Under the pieces are notes generated by a model. It saw only the letters and a list, made by a program, of their open reading frames with translations, was not told the origin of the DNA and made no database searches. From positions 1-5,575 of the forward strand of contig JAVKLI010000081.1 in the NCBI GenBank assembly GCA_031539425.1: a DNA stretch of 5,575 bases, written 5' to 3'. Within the stretch, counting starts at the first letter, position 1, and each line of letters starts with the position of its first letter. The DNA is from UBA4416 sp031539425 (GTDB taxonomy: Bacteria > Bacteroidota > Bacteroidia > B-17B0 > Aurantibacillaceae). A program made the translations under genes and the position numbers. Shown in pieces: positions 1 through 5,575 of the stretch.

Positions 1-31
1 TCCCTTTAGATTTATAGTAACCTGTCTTCAT
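1..31 (-). CDS. possible start of a gene leaving the window (partial, unidentified)
   Basis: An ATG at 31-29 on the minus strand opens a frame that stays open to the window edge and reads MKTGYYKSKG. The main support is position: a Bacteroidota-type -7 element lies 22 bases upstream, and uvrC ends at 147 on the same strand, so a further minus-strand gene would fit the layout. Ten codons are too few to name a product. There is no Shine-Dalgarno sequence, which is normal for this phylum. The open frame could also be chance. Confidence 0.3.
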   Translation of the reverse strand, partial: MKTGYYKSKG

Positions 32-52
32 TTTATTGATGTATTTATAGTG

Positions 53-60
53 CAAATATA
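53..60 (-). promoter_or_regulatory. Bacteroidota-type -7 promoter element, leftward
   Basis: Read on the minus strand the bases are TATATTTG, a full match to the TAnnTTTG -7 element of the Bacteroidota housekeeping sigma factor. Transcription would start near position 46, giving a leader of about 15 bases before the ATG at 31. I see no clear TTG-type -33 element at the usual distance. In such AT-rich DNA a single -7 match is suggestive only. Confidence 0.4.
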
Positions 61-146
61 AAATTAACTACCTGACATTCATATAATTAAATTAATATAT
101 GATTGCCGAATTTATCAACATTTAATTTATAGAACTCCCCTGTAAT

Positions 147-1949
147 TTAATTGTAATATTCAAATACAATTTTAGCTTTAGCTTTACCTATTAAATCTGT
201 AAGGTTGTTTAATGAAGCTGCTTTTATTCTGTCAATTGATTGAAAATTACTTAATAATTTAATTATGGTTTTTTCACTGATACCATTTATTAGATTTAAT
301 TCAGATTTAAAAGTTTCTTTACTACGCTTATTTCTATGGTGGGTAATGCCAAAACGATGTGCTTCATCTCTAATATGTTGAATTATTTTGAGTGTAGGCG
401 ATCGTTTGTCTAAATATAGAGGAATGGCGTCATCAGGAAAAAAAATCTCTTCTAACTTTTTTGCTATTCCTATAACTGTAATTTGATTATGTAGGTTTAA
501 TTTAATTAAGCTATCCATGGCTGCACTTAATTGGCCTTTTCCTCCATCTATTACTATTAAATTAGGTAATGGCAGTTGCTCTTCTATAACTCGAGAATAT
601 CGTCTAAAAACAACTTCTTTCATTGTTGCAAAATCATCTGGCCCTTCAACAGTTTTAACATTAAAGTGTCTGTATTCTTTTTTAACTGGCTTTCCATCAA
701 TAAATACGGGCATTGCGCTTACTGCATAAGCACCTTGAATATTCGAATTATCAAAACATTCAATTCGCTTTGGCAAACTGTTCATTTTTAAATCTTTTTG
801 AATTTGTAATAGTAATTGTTCTGTATGTTTGTCTGGGTTTAACAAGGCTAATTGTTTTTCTCTTTCAGTTTTAAACGCATTTAAGTTTTTAAAACATAAG
901 TCTAAAAGACGCATTTTATCGCCTTGTTTTGGCACAATATATTTTGTGTTATCAAATTGAAATGTAGGCTCAAAAGGCACAATAATTTCTTTACTCCTTG
1001 TGTTAAATCTTATTCTAATATCATTTATTGCAAAAACCAACATGTCACCATCTGTCTCTTCAAGTTTCTTTTTATACTCTAAAGTTTGTGCTTGAATAAT
1101 GATGCCATTATTAATTTTAAAAAATGTTACATAAAAAACTTGTTCGTCGCTTAATGTGGCATAAACTTCTGTATTAGTAATAGACGGGTGTACTATTACA
1201 GATTTATATTGGTACTTATTAAGTAATTCTATTTTTTTCTTAATTTCTTGGGCTTCTTCAAATTTTAATTGATCGGCACATAGTTGCATGTCATTCGCTA
1301 AATCTTGTAGTACTATTTGTAAGTCTCCTTTAATGATAGATTTAATTTTAAAAATATTTTTATCATAATCTGCTTGTGTTTGCAAGTTAATACAAGGCGC
1401 CTTGCAGTTCCCAATACTGTATTCTAAACAAGATTTAAATTTTTGGTTCATAATATTTTGCTCTGATAAAGTGTAATTACAATTTCTAATTGGAAAAATT
1501 TTTTTAATCAAATCAAGTAACACAAACATAGTGCTTACAGAGGGGTAAGGGCCAAACACTTCCGCATTTTCATTTTGAATTTGACGTGCATGAAATACTC
1601 TAGGAAAACGCTCTTTTTTAATTAATATCCAAGGGTATGTTTTATCATCTCGTAATAAAATATTATACTTAGGACTACGGTTTTTAATTAATGAATTTTC
1701 TAAAATTAAAGCATCTTCTTCGGTATTTACTTTTGTTGTTTCAATTTTAAAAATTTTACTTATCATCAAAGTAATTCTGTGAGATTGATTTTTATTAGTA
1801 AAATAAGAGTTTACGCGTTTAAATAAATTTTTTGCTTTACCAACATATATTAACTCATTTTCTTTATTATAAAAGCAATATACACCTGGTAAATGCGGCA
1901 AAGATTTTATAATACTTAATATGTGTGGCAATATGTTATTAGAAGACAT
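147..1949 (-). CDS. uvrC: UvrC, excinuclease ABC subunit C
   Basis: UvrC makes both incisions in nucleotide excision repair: with UvrB bound at a lesion it cuts 3' then 5' of the damage. The 600 residues match the family's usual length and domain order. The N-terminal GIY-YIG nuclease spans about residues 18-95 (GVY at 22-24, IYVGKAK at 34-40, Arg45, Glu84). Cysteines 157, 174, 182 and 186 match the set reported to bind an Fe-S cluster in E. coli UvrC. A UVR motif for UvrB contact lies near 213-247. The C-terminal RNase H-like nuclease covers about 395-545 (ECFDNSN with Asp400, VIDGGKGQ with Asp468, DEAHRFGI with His531). Tandem helix-hairpin-helix motifs occupy about 550-597. All expected catalytic residues appear present, so it should be functional. 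The ATG at 1949 leaves a normal N-terminus. It follows tpiA by 17 bases and is probably cotranscribed with it. Confidence 0.97.
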   Translation of the reverse strand: MSSNNILPHILSIIKSLPHLPGVYCFYNKENELIYVGKAKNLFKRVNSYFTNKNQSHRITLMISKIFKIETTKVNTEEDALILENSLIKNRSPKYNILLRDDKTYPWILIKKERFPRVFHARQIQNENAEVFGPYPSVSTMFVLLDLIKKIFPIRNCNYTLSEQNIMNQKFKSCLEYSIGNCKAPCINLQTQADYDKNIFKIKSIIKGDLQIVLQDLANDMQLCADQLKFEEAQEIKKKIELLNKYQYKSVIVHPSITNTEVYATLSDEQVFYVTFFKINNGIIIQAQTLEYKKKLEETDGDMLVFAINDIRIRFNTRSKEIIVPFEPTFQFDNTKYIVPKQGDKMRLLDLCFKNLNAFKTEREKQLALLNPDKHTEQLLLQIQKDLKMNSLPKRIECFDNSNIQGAYAVSAMPVFIDGKPVKKEYRHFNVKTVEGPDDFATMKEVVFRRYSRVIEEQLPLPNLIVIDGGKGQLSAAMDSLIKLNLHNQITVIGIAKKLEEIFFPDDAIPLYLDKRSPTLKIIQHIRDEAHRFGITHHRNKRSKETFKSELNLINGISEKTIIKLLSNFQSIDRIKAASLNNLTDLIGKAKAKIVFEYYN

Positions 1950-1966
1950 ATTACATTTTTAAACCA

Positions 1967-2734
1967 TTAAAATGCGTTAACAATTGAACAAAAATCTGAA
2001 GCAACCAAACTAGCCCCACCTACTAAGCCCCCGTCTATGTCGGGGCATAAAAATAATTCTTTAGCGTTTTTAGCATTACATGAGCCTCCGTATAGTATCG
2101 GAATTTGATTGGCAATTTTTTCTGATACATTTGTTTTAATCCAATTCCTTATATGTAAATGCATGGCTTGAGCGTCATCAGGGGTAGCAGTTTTTCCTTT
2201 TCCTATAGCCCAAATAGGCTCGTATCCTATAATTATTTTTGAAAGATCTTCTTCTGTTAATAAATTTAAAACGGCAAAAAGTTGTTCAGACACTGTAGTA
2301 AAATGTGTATTATTTTGACGCTCTTCTATTGTTTCACCAACACAAAATATGGGTTGCATGTTGTTAGCAATAGTTTGTTTAATTTTTAAAGTTAAACAAG
2401 CATTAGCTTCATTAAAACATTGTCTTCTTTCGCTATGCCCAATAATAACATATTTACAGTTAATAGAAGCCAACATCATCGCACTAATTTCACCTGTGTA
2501 AGGCCCTGATTTATATTCAGAACAATTTTGAGCCCCTAAATAAAAAATTGGGCTATTTTTTATCATTTCTGAAAGTGGTTGAAGGTAAATAAAAGGAGGG
2601 CAAATTATTTTAACAACATCAGTATTAGTAATTTTGGCTTCTAAAAGTTCATTTATAAGCGTTATTGTTGAATAAAAATCTAAATTCATTTTCCAATTTG
2701 CTACAACTATTTTTCGTCTATTCATTACATTCAT
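1967..2734 (-). CDS. tpiA: triosephosphate isomerase
   Basis: This cytosolic enzyme interconverts dihydroxyacetone phosphate and glyceraldehyde 3-phosphate in glycolysis and gluconeogenesis. The 255 residues form one TIM barrel of standard length. Visible landmarks, numbered from the first Met, are NWKMN at 13-17 (Asn13, Lys15), the catalytic His in IGHSERR (His100), CVGE at 131-134, the catalytic Glu in YEPIWAIG (Glu172), and the phosphate-binding YGGS at 215-218 and GLVGGASL at 236-243. Loop 6 reads AIGKGKTA where the family usually has AIGTGKTA, so residue 179 is Lys instead of Thr. Two starts are possible: the ATG at 2734, or the ATG at 2725 (Met4), which gives an N-terminus closer to relatives. 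I cannot decide between them. It is the first gene of the leftward pair with uvrC. No exact -7 match sits in front of it; the nearest is TATTTTG, which is one base short. Confidence 0.97.
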   Translation of the reverse strand: MNVMNRRKIVVANWKMNLDFYSTITLINELLEAKITNTDVVKIICPPFIYLQPLSEMIKNSPIFYLGAQNCSEYKSGPYTGEISAMMLASINCKYVIIGHSERRQCFNEANACLTLKIKQTIANNMQPIFCVGETIEERQNNTHFTTVSEQLFAVLNLLTEEDLSKIIIGYEPIWAIGKGKTATPDDAQAMHLHIRNWIKTNVSEKIANQIPILYGGSCNAKNAKELFLCPDIDGGLVGGASLVASDFCSIVNAF

Positions 2735-2979
2735 TTAAGTATTTGGGACAAAATACAATAAAATAAATCAAATAATTACTATAAAAAATAAATAAAAAAA
2801 TCACTCAACTAAAGCAAATTTTGATGTTTTTTTTTTAATAAAAATGAGAGATAATAAACAAATTTGACGATTAAACCTTCCTATAGCATTTTTTGTTTAT
2901 TTTTTTTAATCAAATAATATAATTTTATATATATTTGCAACCTTAATAAAATAGGTAAGGATTTAAGTTTTTTAATACA
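2735..2979. other. divergent intergenic region, tpiA <-> rplU
   Basis: These 245 bases are almost entirely A and T and separate two diverging transcription units. They contain a run of ten T at 2827-2836, a 10-base inverted repeat (2853-2862 with 2892-2901, 29-base spacer) and the rplU promoter near 2930. No open frame of note and no RNA gene is visible. The tpiA promoter must also lie here but I cannot place it with confidence. Confidence 0.7.
2930..2937 (+). promoter_or_regulatory. Bacteroidota-type -7 element for the rplU-rpmA transcript
   Basis: TATATTTG matches TAnnTTTG exactly and is followed by CAA. The predicted transcript start is near 2943, leaving a leader of about 35 bases before the rplU ATG. 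I find no convincing TTG -33 element about 20 bases upstream. The leader contains a short inverted repeat, CCTTA 2941-2945 with TAAGG 2956-2960, whose left arm overlaps the likely start. It is too weak to call a regulatory hairpin. Confidence 0.6.
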
Positions 2980-3294
2980 ATGTACGCAATAGTAGAAATA
3001 GCAGGTCAGCAATTTAAAGTTGAAAAAGGTAATAAAGTGTATGTACACAGCCTAAACGTAGCTGAAGGATCAAAAATAGAATTTAAAAAAGTAATGATGA
3101 TTGATGATGCTGGTAAGCACAGCATAGGAACTCCTTACTTATTAGGTGCTAAAGTAGAGGCTCAAGTTGAAAAACATTTAAAAGGAGATAAGGTCATTGT
3201 GTTTAAGAAAAAACGTAGAAATGGTACACAAAAGTGGAATAACCATAGACAACATTTAACGCAAGTTTCAATTCAAAATATAGTAGCAAAATAG
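2980..3294 (+). CDS. rplU: large-subunit ribosomal protein L21 (bL21)
   Basis: bL21 binds 23S rRNA in the 50S subunit. The 104 residues are the normal full length. The N-terminus MYAIVEIAG is the family signature, GTPY at 50-53 and the basic KVIVFKKKRR at 71-80 follow in order, and HRQ at 89-91 marks the conserved C-terminal rRNA-binding segment. Directly after the basic stretch the sequence is NGTQ, where relatives mostly have KGY plus a basic residue, a mild divergence. The ATG at 2980 is fixed by the conserved N-terminus, and no Shine-Dalgarno is visible. It heads the transcript and is followed by rpmA after 17 bases, the usual L21-L27 pairing. Confidence 0.98.
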   Translation: MYAIVEIAGQQFKVEKGNKVYVHSLNVAEGSKIEFKKVMMIDDAGKHSIGTPYLLGAKVEAQVEKHLKGDKVIVFKKKRRNGTQKWNNHRQHLTQVSIQNIVAK

Positions 3295-3311
3295 ATTTTT
3301 AAAAAAATAGT

Positions 3312-3566
3312 ATGGCACACAAAAAAGGGGCAGGGTCCACAAACAACGGCAGAGAATCACATAGTAAACGTTTAGGCGTTAAAATATTTGGTGGTCAATT
3401 ATGCGTAGCAGGAAATATTATTGTTCGTCAAAGAGGAACTAAGCATAACCCAAGTGATAATGTAGGTATTGGAAGAGATCATACCCTATATGCTTTAACA
3501 GATGGTAAAGTACTGTTTACTAAAAAGCGTAACGATAGGTCTTATGTATCTGTAGTTCCTCAATAA
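3312..3566 (+). CDS. rpmA: large-subunit ribosomal protein L27 (bL27)
   Basis: bL27 sits in the 50S subunit with its N-terminal tail reaching the peptidyl transferase centre. The 84 residues are full length. Diagnostic segments are MAHKKGAGS at 1-9, NGRES at 12-16, RLGVKIFGGQ at 20-29 and GNIIVRQRGTKHNP at 34-47, followed by DHTLYAL at 56-62 and SYVSV at 77-81. The protein begins directly with MAHKKG, so it lacks the short cleaved N-terminal extension found in Firmicutes L27. It is 17 bases behind rplU and very likely on the same mRNA. Confidence 0.98.
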   Translation: MAHKKGAGSTNNGRESHSKRLGVKIFGGQLCVAGNIIVRQRGTKHNPSDNVGIGRDHTLYALTDGKVLFTKKRNDRSYVSVVPQ

Positions 3567-3590
3567 TTTCCATTTTAAATATATTAATTT

Positions 3591-3809
3591 ATGAAAATTA
3601 AAGCGCAAATTTTAAAATTAATTGTAAGTTATATATTTTTATTTTTATCTATTTCTATTACATACTGGTATTTTGTTTACGAAACAAACGCATTAACACC
3701 CTCTGATTTTAATGTTAGATATGTAGTTGCTTTTGTTGCTTCATCTGCCTTTATTATTGATGTATGGAGGTATCTTACAGCAAAAAAAAGAAAAAATAAC
3801 TTGCGCTAG
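3591..3809 (+). CDS. small two-helix membrane protein, unknown function
   Basis: I do not recognise this 72-residue protein. It shows a basic N-terminus (Lys2, Lys4, Lys9), a first hydrophobic helix at about residues 10-30, a short polar loop with Glu31 and Asp39, a second hydrophobic stretch at about 44-59, and a very basic end (KKRK at 65-68). By the positive-inside rule this predicts a hairpin in the inner membrane with both ends in the cytoplasm. The first segment is not a convincing cleavable signal peptide. It lies 24 bases after rpmA and 41 bases before the helicase on the same strand, so it is probably cotranscribed, though this says little about its job. Codon and amino-acid use resemble its neighbours. 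That the frame is real is likely but not certain. Confidence 0.7.
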   Translation: MKIKAQILKLIVSYIFLFLSISITYWYFVYETNALTPSDFNVRYVVAFVASSAFIIDVWRYLTAKKRKNNLR

Positions 3810-3829
3810 AAATCGATCTTATAGATTTC
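3809..3829 (+). repeat. short inverted repeat between the small membrane gene and the helicase
   Basis: GAAATC at 3809-3814 and GATTTC at 3824-3829 are perfect 6-base arms around a 9-base loop. The left arm begins on the last base of the upstream stop codon. The right arm falls inside TAGATTTC (3822-3829), a seven-of-eight match to the TAnnTTTG element. It could be a weak hairpin, a weak helicase promoter or chance. Confidence 0.25.
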
Positions 3830-3850
3830 AAATGTTTTAAAACTTAGCTT

Positions 3851-5065
3851 TTGGCATTCAAACATTTCAATTTCAATTCTGATTTAATTCAAGGAATTAG
3901 TTCTATGGGTTACAAAAGCCCAACTCCCATTCAAGAGAAATCTATTCCAATTATTTTACAAGGTAAGGATATTATAGCTTGTGCTCAAACTGGAACTGGC
4001 AAAACAGCTTCTTTTGTTTTACCACTTATACAGCTTATTATATCTAATAAAAAAGAAGGCGTTAGAGCCTTGATAATTTCACCTACTCGAGAATTAGCTT
4101 TACAAATAGACCAACAGATTGAAGCTTTGGCTTATTTTTGCAATATTAGTTCTATTGCCATTTATGGTGGTAATGATGGTATTGTGTGGGAGCGACAAGC
4201 TAAGGCGTTGAGAGAGTCTGTAGAAATTGTAACTGCCACACCTGGAAGGCTGTTAGCCTTGCTGCAATCGGATAGTATGAATTTAAAAACAATCGATTAT
4301 TTAGTATTAGACGAGGCAGATAGAATGTTGGATATGGGGTTTTCAGAAAGTTTAAAATCTATTTTTAAATATTTACCCGAGCAAAGGCAAACCATTATGT
4401 TTTCAGCTACCATGGCACCTAATATTAGAATATTAGCCGCTAAAATATTAAAAAACCATGAAACCGTAAATATTGCCATTTCTAAACCTCCAGCCTCAGT
4501 ATTACAAAGAGCCTATGTGCTTTTTGAAACTCAAAAAATAAAAATACTACTAGACATATTAAAAAATCTAGACTATACCTCTATAATCATTTTTGCATCA
4601 CGCAAAGATACTGTAAAAGAACTATCAAACACCTTGCATACCGCAAAGCTTTCCGTTTCTATGTTTTCTTCCGAACTAGAGCAAGCAGAGCGTGAAGAAA
4701 TAATGCGAAACTTTAAAAATAAAAAAATTAGAATTTTAGTTGGTACAGATATTATATCCCGTGGAATTGATGTGGATGGCATTAGCCTAGTTATTAATTA
4801 TGATGTACCACAAGACCCTGAAGATTACGTTCATCGAGTAGGACGAACCGCTAGAGCTGAAAAAAATGGTGAGGCTATTACCTTTGTTAATGAAAGGGAT
4901 CAATATATGTTTAGCCAAATAGAAGCTTTAATTGGAATTGATATTACAAAAAGCCCTATTCCTGAATTTATAGGAAGTGGCCCAGCTTATAACCCTCAAA
5001 AGCCAGTTAAAACAAATACTACAAACAAACTCCAAGCAAAGTTTAAACATACAAGAAATATTTAG
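3851..5065 (+). CDS. DEAD-box ATP-dependent RNA helicase, RhlE-like, TTG start
   Basis: It is an ATP-driven RNA-unwinding enzyme of the cytoplasm; relatives act in ribosome assembly and RNA decay. The 404 residues carry both RecA-like domains. Seen in order are the Q motif (Phe3 and PTPIQ at 24-28), motif I AQTGTGKT at 45-52, Ia PTRELALQ at 78-85, GG at 106-107, Ib TPGR at 130-133, II DEAD at 154-157, III SAT at 185-187, IV IIIFASRKD at 245-253, V GTDIISRGID at 298-307 and VI HRVGRTAR at 328-335. A short basic tail of about 35 residues follows, with no extra domain. The start is TTG at 3851: an in-frame TAG at 3845-3847 excludes anything upstream, and the first in-frame ATG (3905, Met19) would remove the conserved Phe of the Q motif. 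RhlE is the closest group I recognise, but the exact subfamily is inferred. It is the last gene of the rplU transcript. Confidence 0.95.
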   Translation: MAFKHFNFNSDLIQGISSMGYKSPTPIQEKSIPIILQGKDIIACAQTGTGKTASFVLPLIQLIISNKKEGVRALIISPTRELALQIDQQIEALAYFCNISSIAIYGGNDGIVWERQAKALRESVEIVTATPGRLLALLQSDSMNLKTIDYLVLDEADRMLDMGFSESLKSIFKYLPEQRQTIMFSATMAPNIRILAAKILKNHETVNIAISKPPASVLQRAYVLFETQKIKILLDILKNLDYTSIIIFASRKDTVKELSNTLHTAKLSVSMFSSELEQAEREEIMRNFKNKKIRILVGTDIISRGIDVDGISLVINYDVPQDPEDYVHRVGRTARAEKNGEAITFVNERDQYMFSQIEALIGIDITKSPIPEFIGSGPAYNPQKPVKTNTTNKLQAKFKHTRNI

Positions 5066-5070
5066 AGTCC

Positions 5071-5088
5071 ACTTCAAAAATTTAAAGT
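5071..5088 (+). terminator. possible weak terminator after the helicase
   Basis: ACTTCAAA (5071-5078) and TTTAAAGT (5081-5088) pair except for one C-A mismatch, begin 6 bases after the helicase stop, and are followed by T-rich sequence to 5110. On the minus strand the mismatch becomes a G-U pair. The stem is nearly all A-T and the spacer is only two bases, so the fold would be weak. Confidence 0.25.
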
Positions 5089-5095
5089 AGTATTC

Positions 5096-5203
5096 TTATA
5101 TCTTTTTTATTTTAGCAACAAACTTAGAGTCGTAAGCACTTTCGTGTTCTTTAGTTGTTTCAAATGTAACTTTAAGAGCCTTAAAAAAAGCTTTAACAAC
5201 AGT
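5096..5203 (-). pseudogene. C-terminal remnant of a DUF2683-like small antitoxin
   Basis: On the minus strand this stretch translates from VVKAFFKALKVTFET through AYDSKFVAKIKKI to a TAA at 5098-5096. The pattern (V)KAxxKALKxxFE, then an acidic linker, then Y(D/N)xxFVAKI is what I know from short Bacteroidota proteins of the DUF2683 type, usually annotated as antitoxin components of toxin-antitoxin pairs. Two parts are missing. The N-terminal 15 or so residues are replaced by the end of an insertion-sequence remnant. The last 15-20 residues after KIKK are cut off by the early stop. No toxin gene follows; the helicase's convergent end lies only 30 bases away. It has no start codon of its own and is most likely dead. 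The family call is from memory of the motif. Confidence 0.6.
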
Positions 5204-5575
5204 AAACCTCTTTCATAATTGATAGTTATATAGCCCTGCAATTAAGCTAAGTTTGAGGGTAAAGCGTTTTCTTCTATTTCTATATTTTTCAGCCATTATT
5301 CTATAAATTTTAATTGACCTAATAATATTTTCAATACTAACCCTGCTTTTTGATATTTTCTGGTTTCGTTGCTTATCTGTTTATGTTAGTGGATTTTTCT
5401 TGCTTCGTTTTTTTGGTATTTCTGTATTAGTGTGTTTTTTTGAAGTCCCATGTAGCCTGTATCTGCTTAAATTTTTGTAGCATGATCCACATACACTTTC
5501 TTTAAACACTCTATAATCGTGTTTTCTATCTTCAGATTTAAATGTATCGAGCGAAACACCTGTTAGTCTTTTAAA
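5204..5575 (-). mobile_element. remnant of an IS5-family insertion sequence (right end; left end outside window)
   Basis: The stretch is dominated by a decayed transposase frame whose stop codon is at 5215-5213. The element's end should lie just past that stop, near TGAAAGAGGTTT on the minus strand (5215-5204), because recognisable antitoxin sequence begins again by about 5200. IS5-family elements commonly end within a few tens of bases of the transposase stop. The opposite terminus and its inverted repeat lie beyond position 5575, so the boundary and any target duplication are inferred. Confidence 0.65.
5213..5575 (-). pseudogene. IS5-family (DDE_Tnp_4-type) transposase, degenerate and internally deleted
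   Basis: In one minus-strand frame I read FKRLTGVSLDTF, typical of the transposase N-terminus, running straight into RKHDYRVFKES, which belongs well inside the catalytic domain. About 140 residues, including the first catalytic Asp, are therefore missing. Near 5497 the reading moves to another frame (VYVDHATKI, a TAA at 5469-5467, then ADTGYMGLQK with the second Asp). At a run of seven A at 5441-5435 it returns to the first frame (KKHTNTEIPKKRSKKNPLT), meets a TAA at 5383-5381, then continues with SRVSIENIIRSIK. That last segment holds the R-3-E-6-K signature with the catalytic Glu. It ends as AEKYRNRRKRF and AGLYNYQL, the hallmark C-terminus of this group. It cannot encode an active enzyme. 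Confidence 0.85.

Noticed and set aside
517..791. Two plus-strand open frames of about 70 codons
   Set aside because: They lie wholly antisense to the conserved nuclease domain of uvrC, resemble nothing known and have no promoter; they are shadows of low-complexity AT-rich coding sequence.
2827..2836. Run of ten T as a terminator
   Set aside because: No GC-rich or stable stem precedes it on either strand, and it lies between diverging genes where no terminator is needed.
2853..2901. 10-base inverted repeat (AATAAACAAA / TTTGTTTATT) upstream of the rplU promoter
   Set aside because: In 245 bases of nearly pure A/T, one or two such 10-base pairings are expected by chance, and the 29-base spacer is long for an operator.
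2941..2960. CCTTA/TAAGG hairpin as an L21 autoregulatory leader
   Set aside because: The stem has only 5 pairs and its left arm overlaps the likely transcript start, and it does not resemble the longer known L21 leaders.
4297..4782. Two minus-strand open frames of 60-69 codons
   Set aside because: They are antisense to conserved helicase motifs (the DEAD to motif V region), with no supporting context.
4739..4858. Unusual helicase motifs V (GTDIISRGID) and VI (HRVGRTAR)
   Set aside because: Ser before Arg-Gly in motif V and Ala for Gly in HRxGRTxR are, as far as I recall, common in Bacteroidota RhlE-like helicases, so this is not a defect.
5066..5575. tRNA, rRNA, CRISPR array or phage attachment site in the gene-poor right end
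   Set aside because: No cloverleaf, no regular repeats and no integrase are present; the stretch is explained by transposase and antitoxin remnants.

Overview
The window is an AT-rich piece of a bacterial chromosome, roughly 30% G+C or less by eye, that looks like Bacteroidota. Three things point there. Two spots match the TAnnTTTG -7 element typical of that phylum. No gene has a clear Shine-Dalgarno sequence. The proteins (UvrC, TIM, L21, L27 and an RhlE-like DEAD-box helicase), together with a broken DUF2683-like antitoxin, have the flavour of that group. I cannot assign a genus.

Left part (1-2734), minus strand: a two-gene unit runs leftwards, tpiA (triosephosphate isomerase) then uvrC (excinuclease subunit C), 17 bases apart. 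Beyond uvrC, at the left edge, a Bacteroidota-type promoter seems to drive another minus-strand gene, of which only about ten codons lie inside the window. tpiA and uvrC share transcription but not a pathway.

Middle (2735-2979): a 245-base, extremely AT-rich divergent intergenic region. It carries a good promoter for the rightward genes.

Right part (2980-5065), plus strand: rplU (L21), rpmA (L27), a small two-helix membrane protein of unknown function, and an RhlE-like DEAD-box RNA helicase, with gaps of 17, 24 and 41 bases. They are probably one transcript: two large-subunit ribosomal proteins plus an RNA helicase that could act in RNA remodelling, ribosome assembly or decay (inference). 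The helicase must start at TTG, because an in-frame TAG lies just upstream.

Right end (5066-5575): about 510 bases with no intact gene. They hold, on the minus strand, a decayed IS5-family (DDE_Tnp_4-type) transposase with a large internal deletion, two frame changes and two stops. Abutting its 3' end is the C-terminal part of a DUF2683-like small antitoxin gene that the element appears to have interrupted.

Most of the window is ordinary housekeeping sequence. I found no convincing new multi-gene system. The points worth a second look are the layered gene wreckage at the right end, the TTG start, the unrecognised small membrane protein and a lysine in the TIM catalytic loop.
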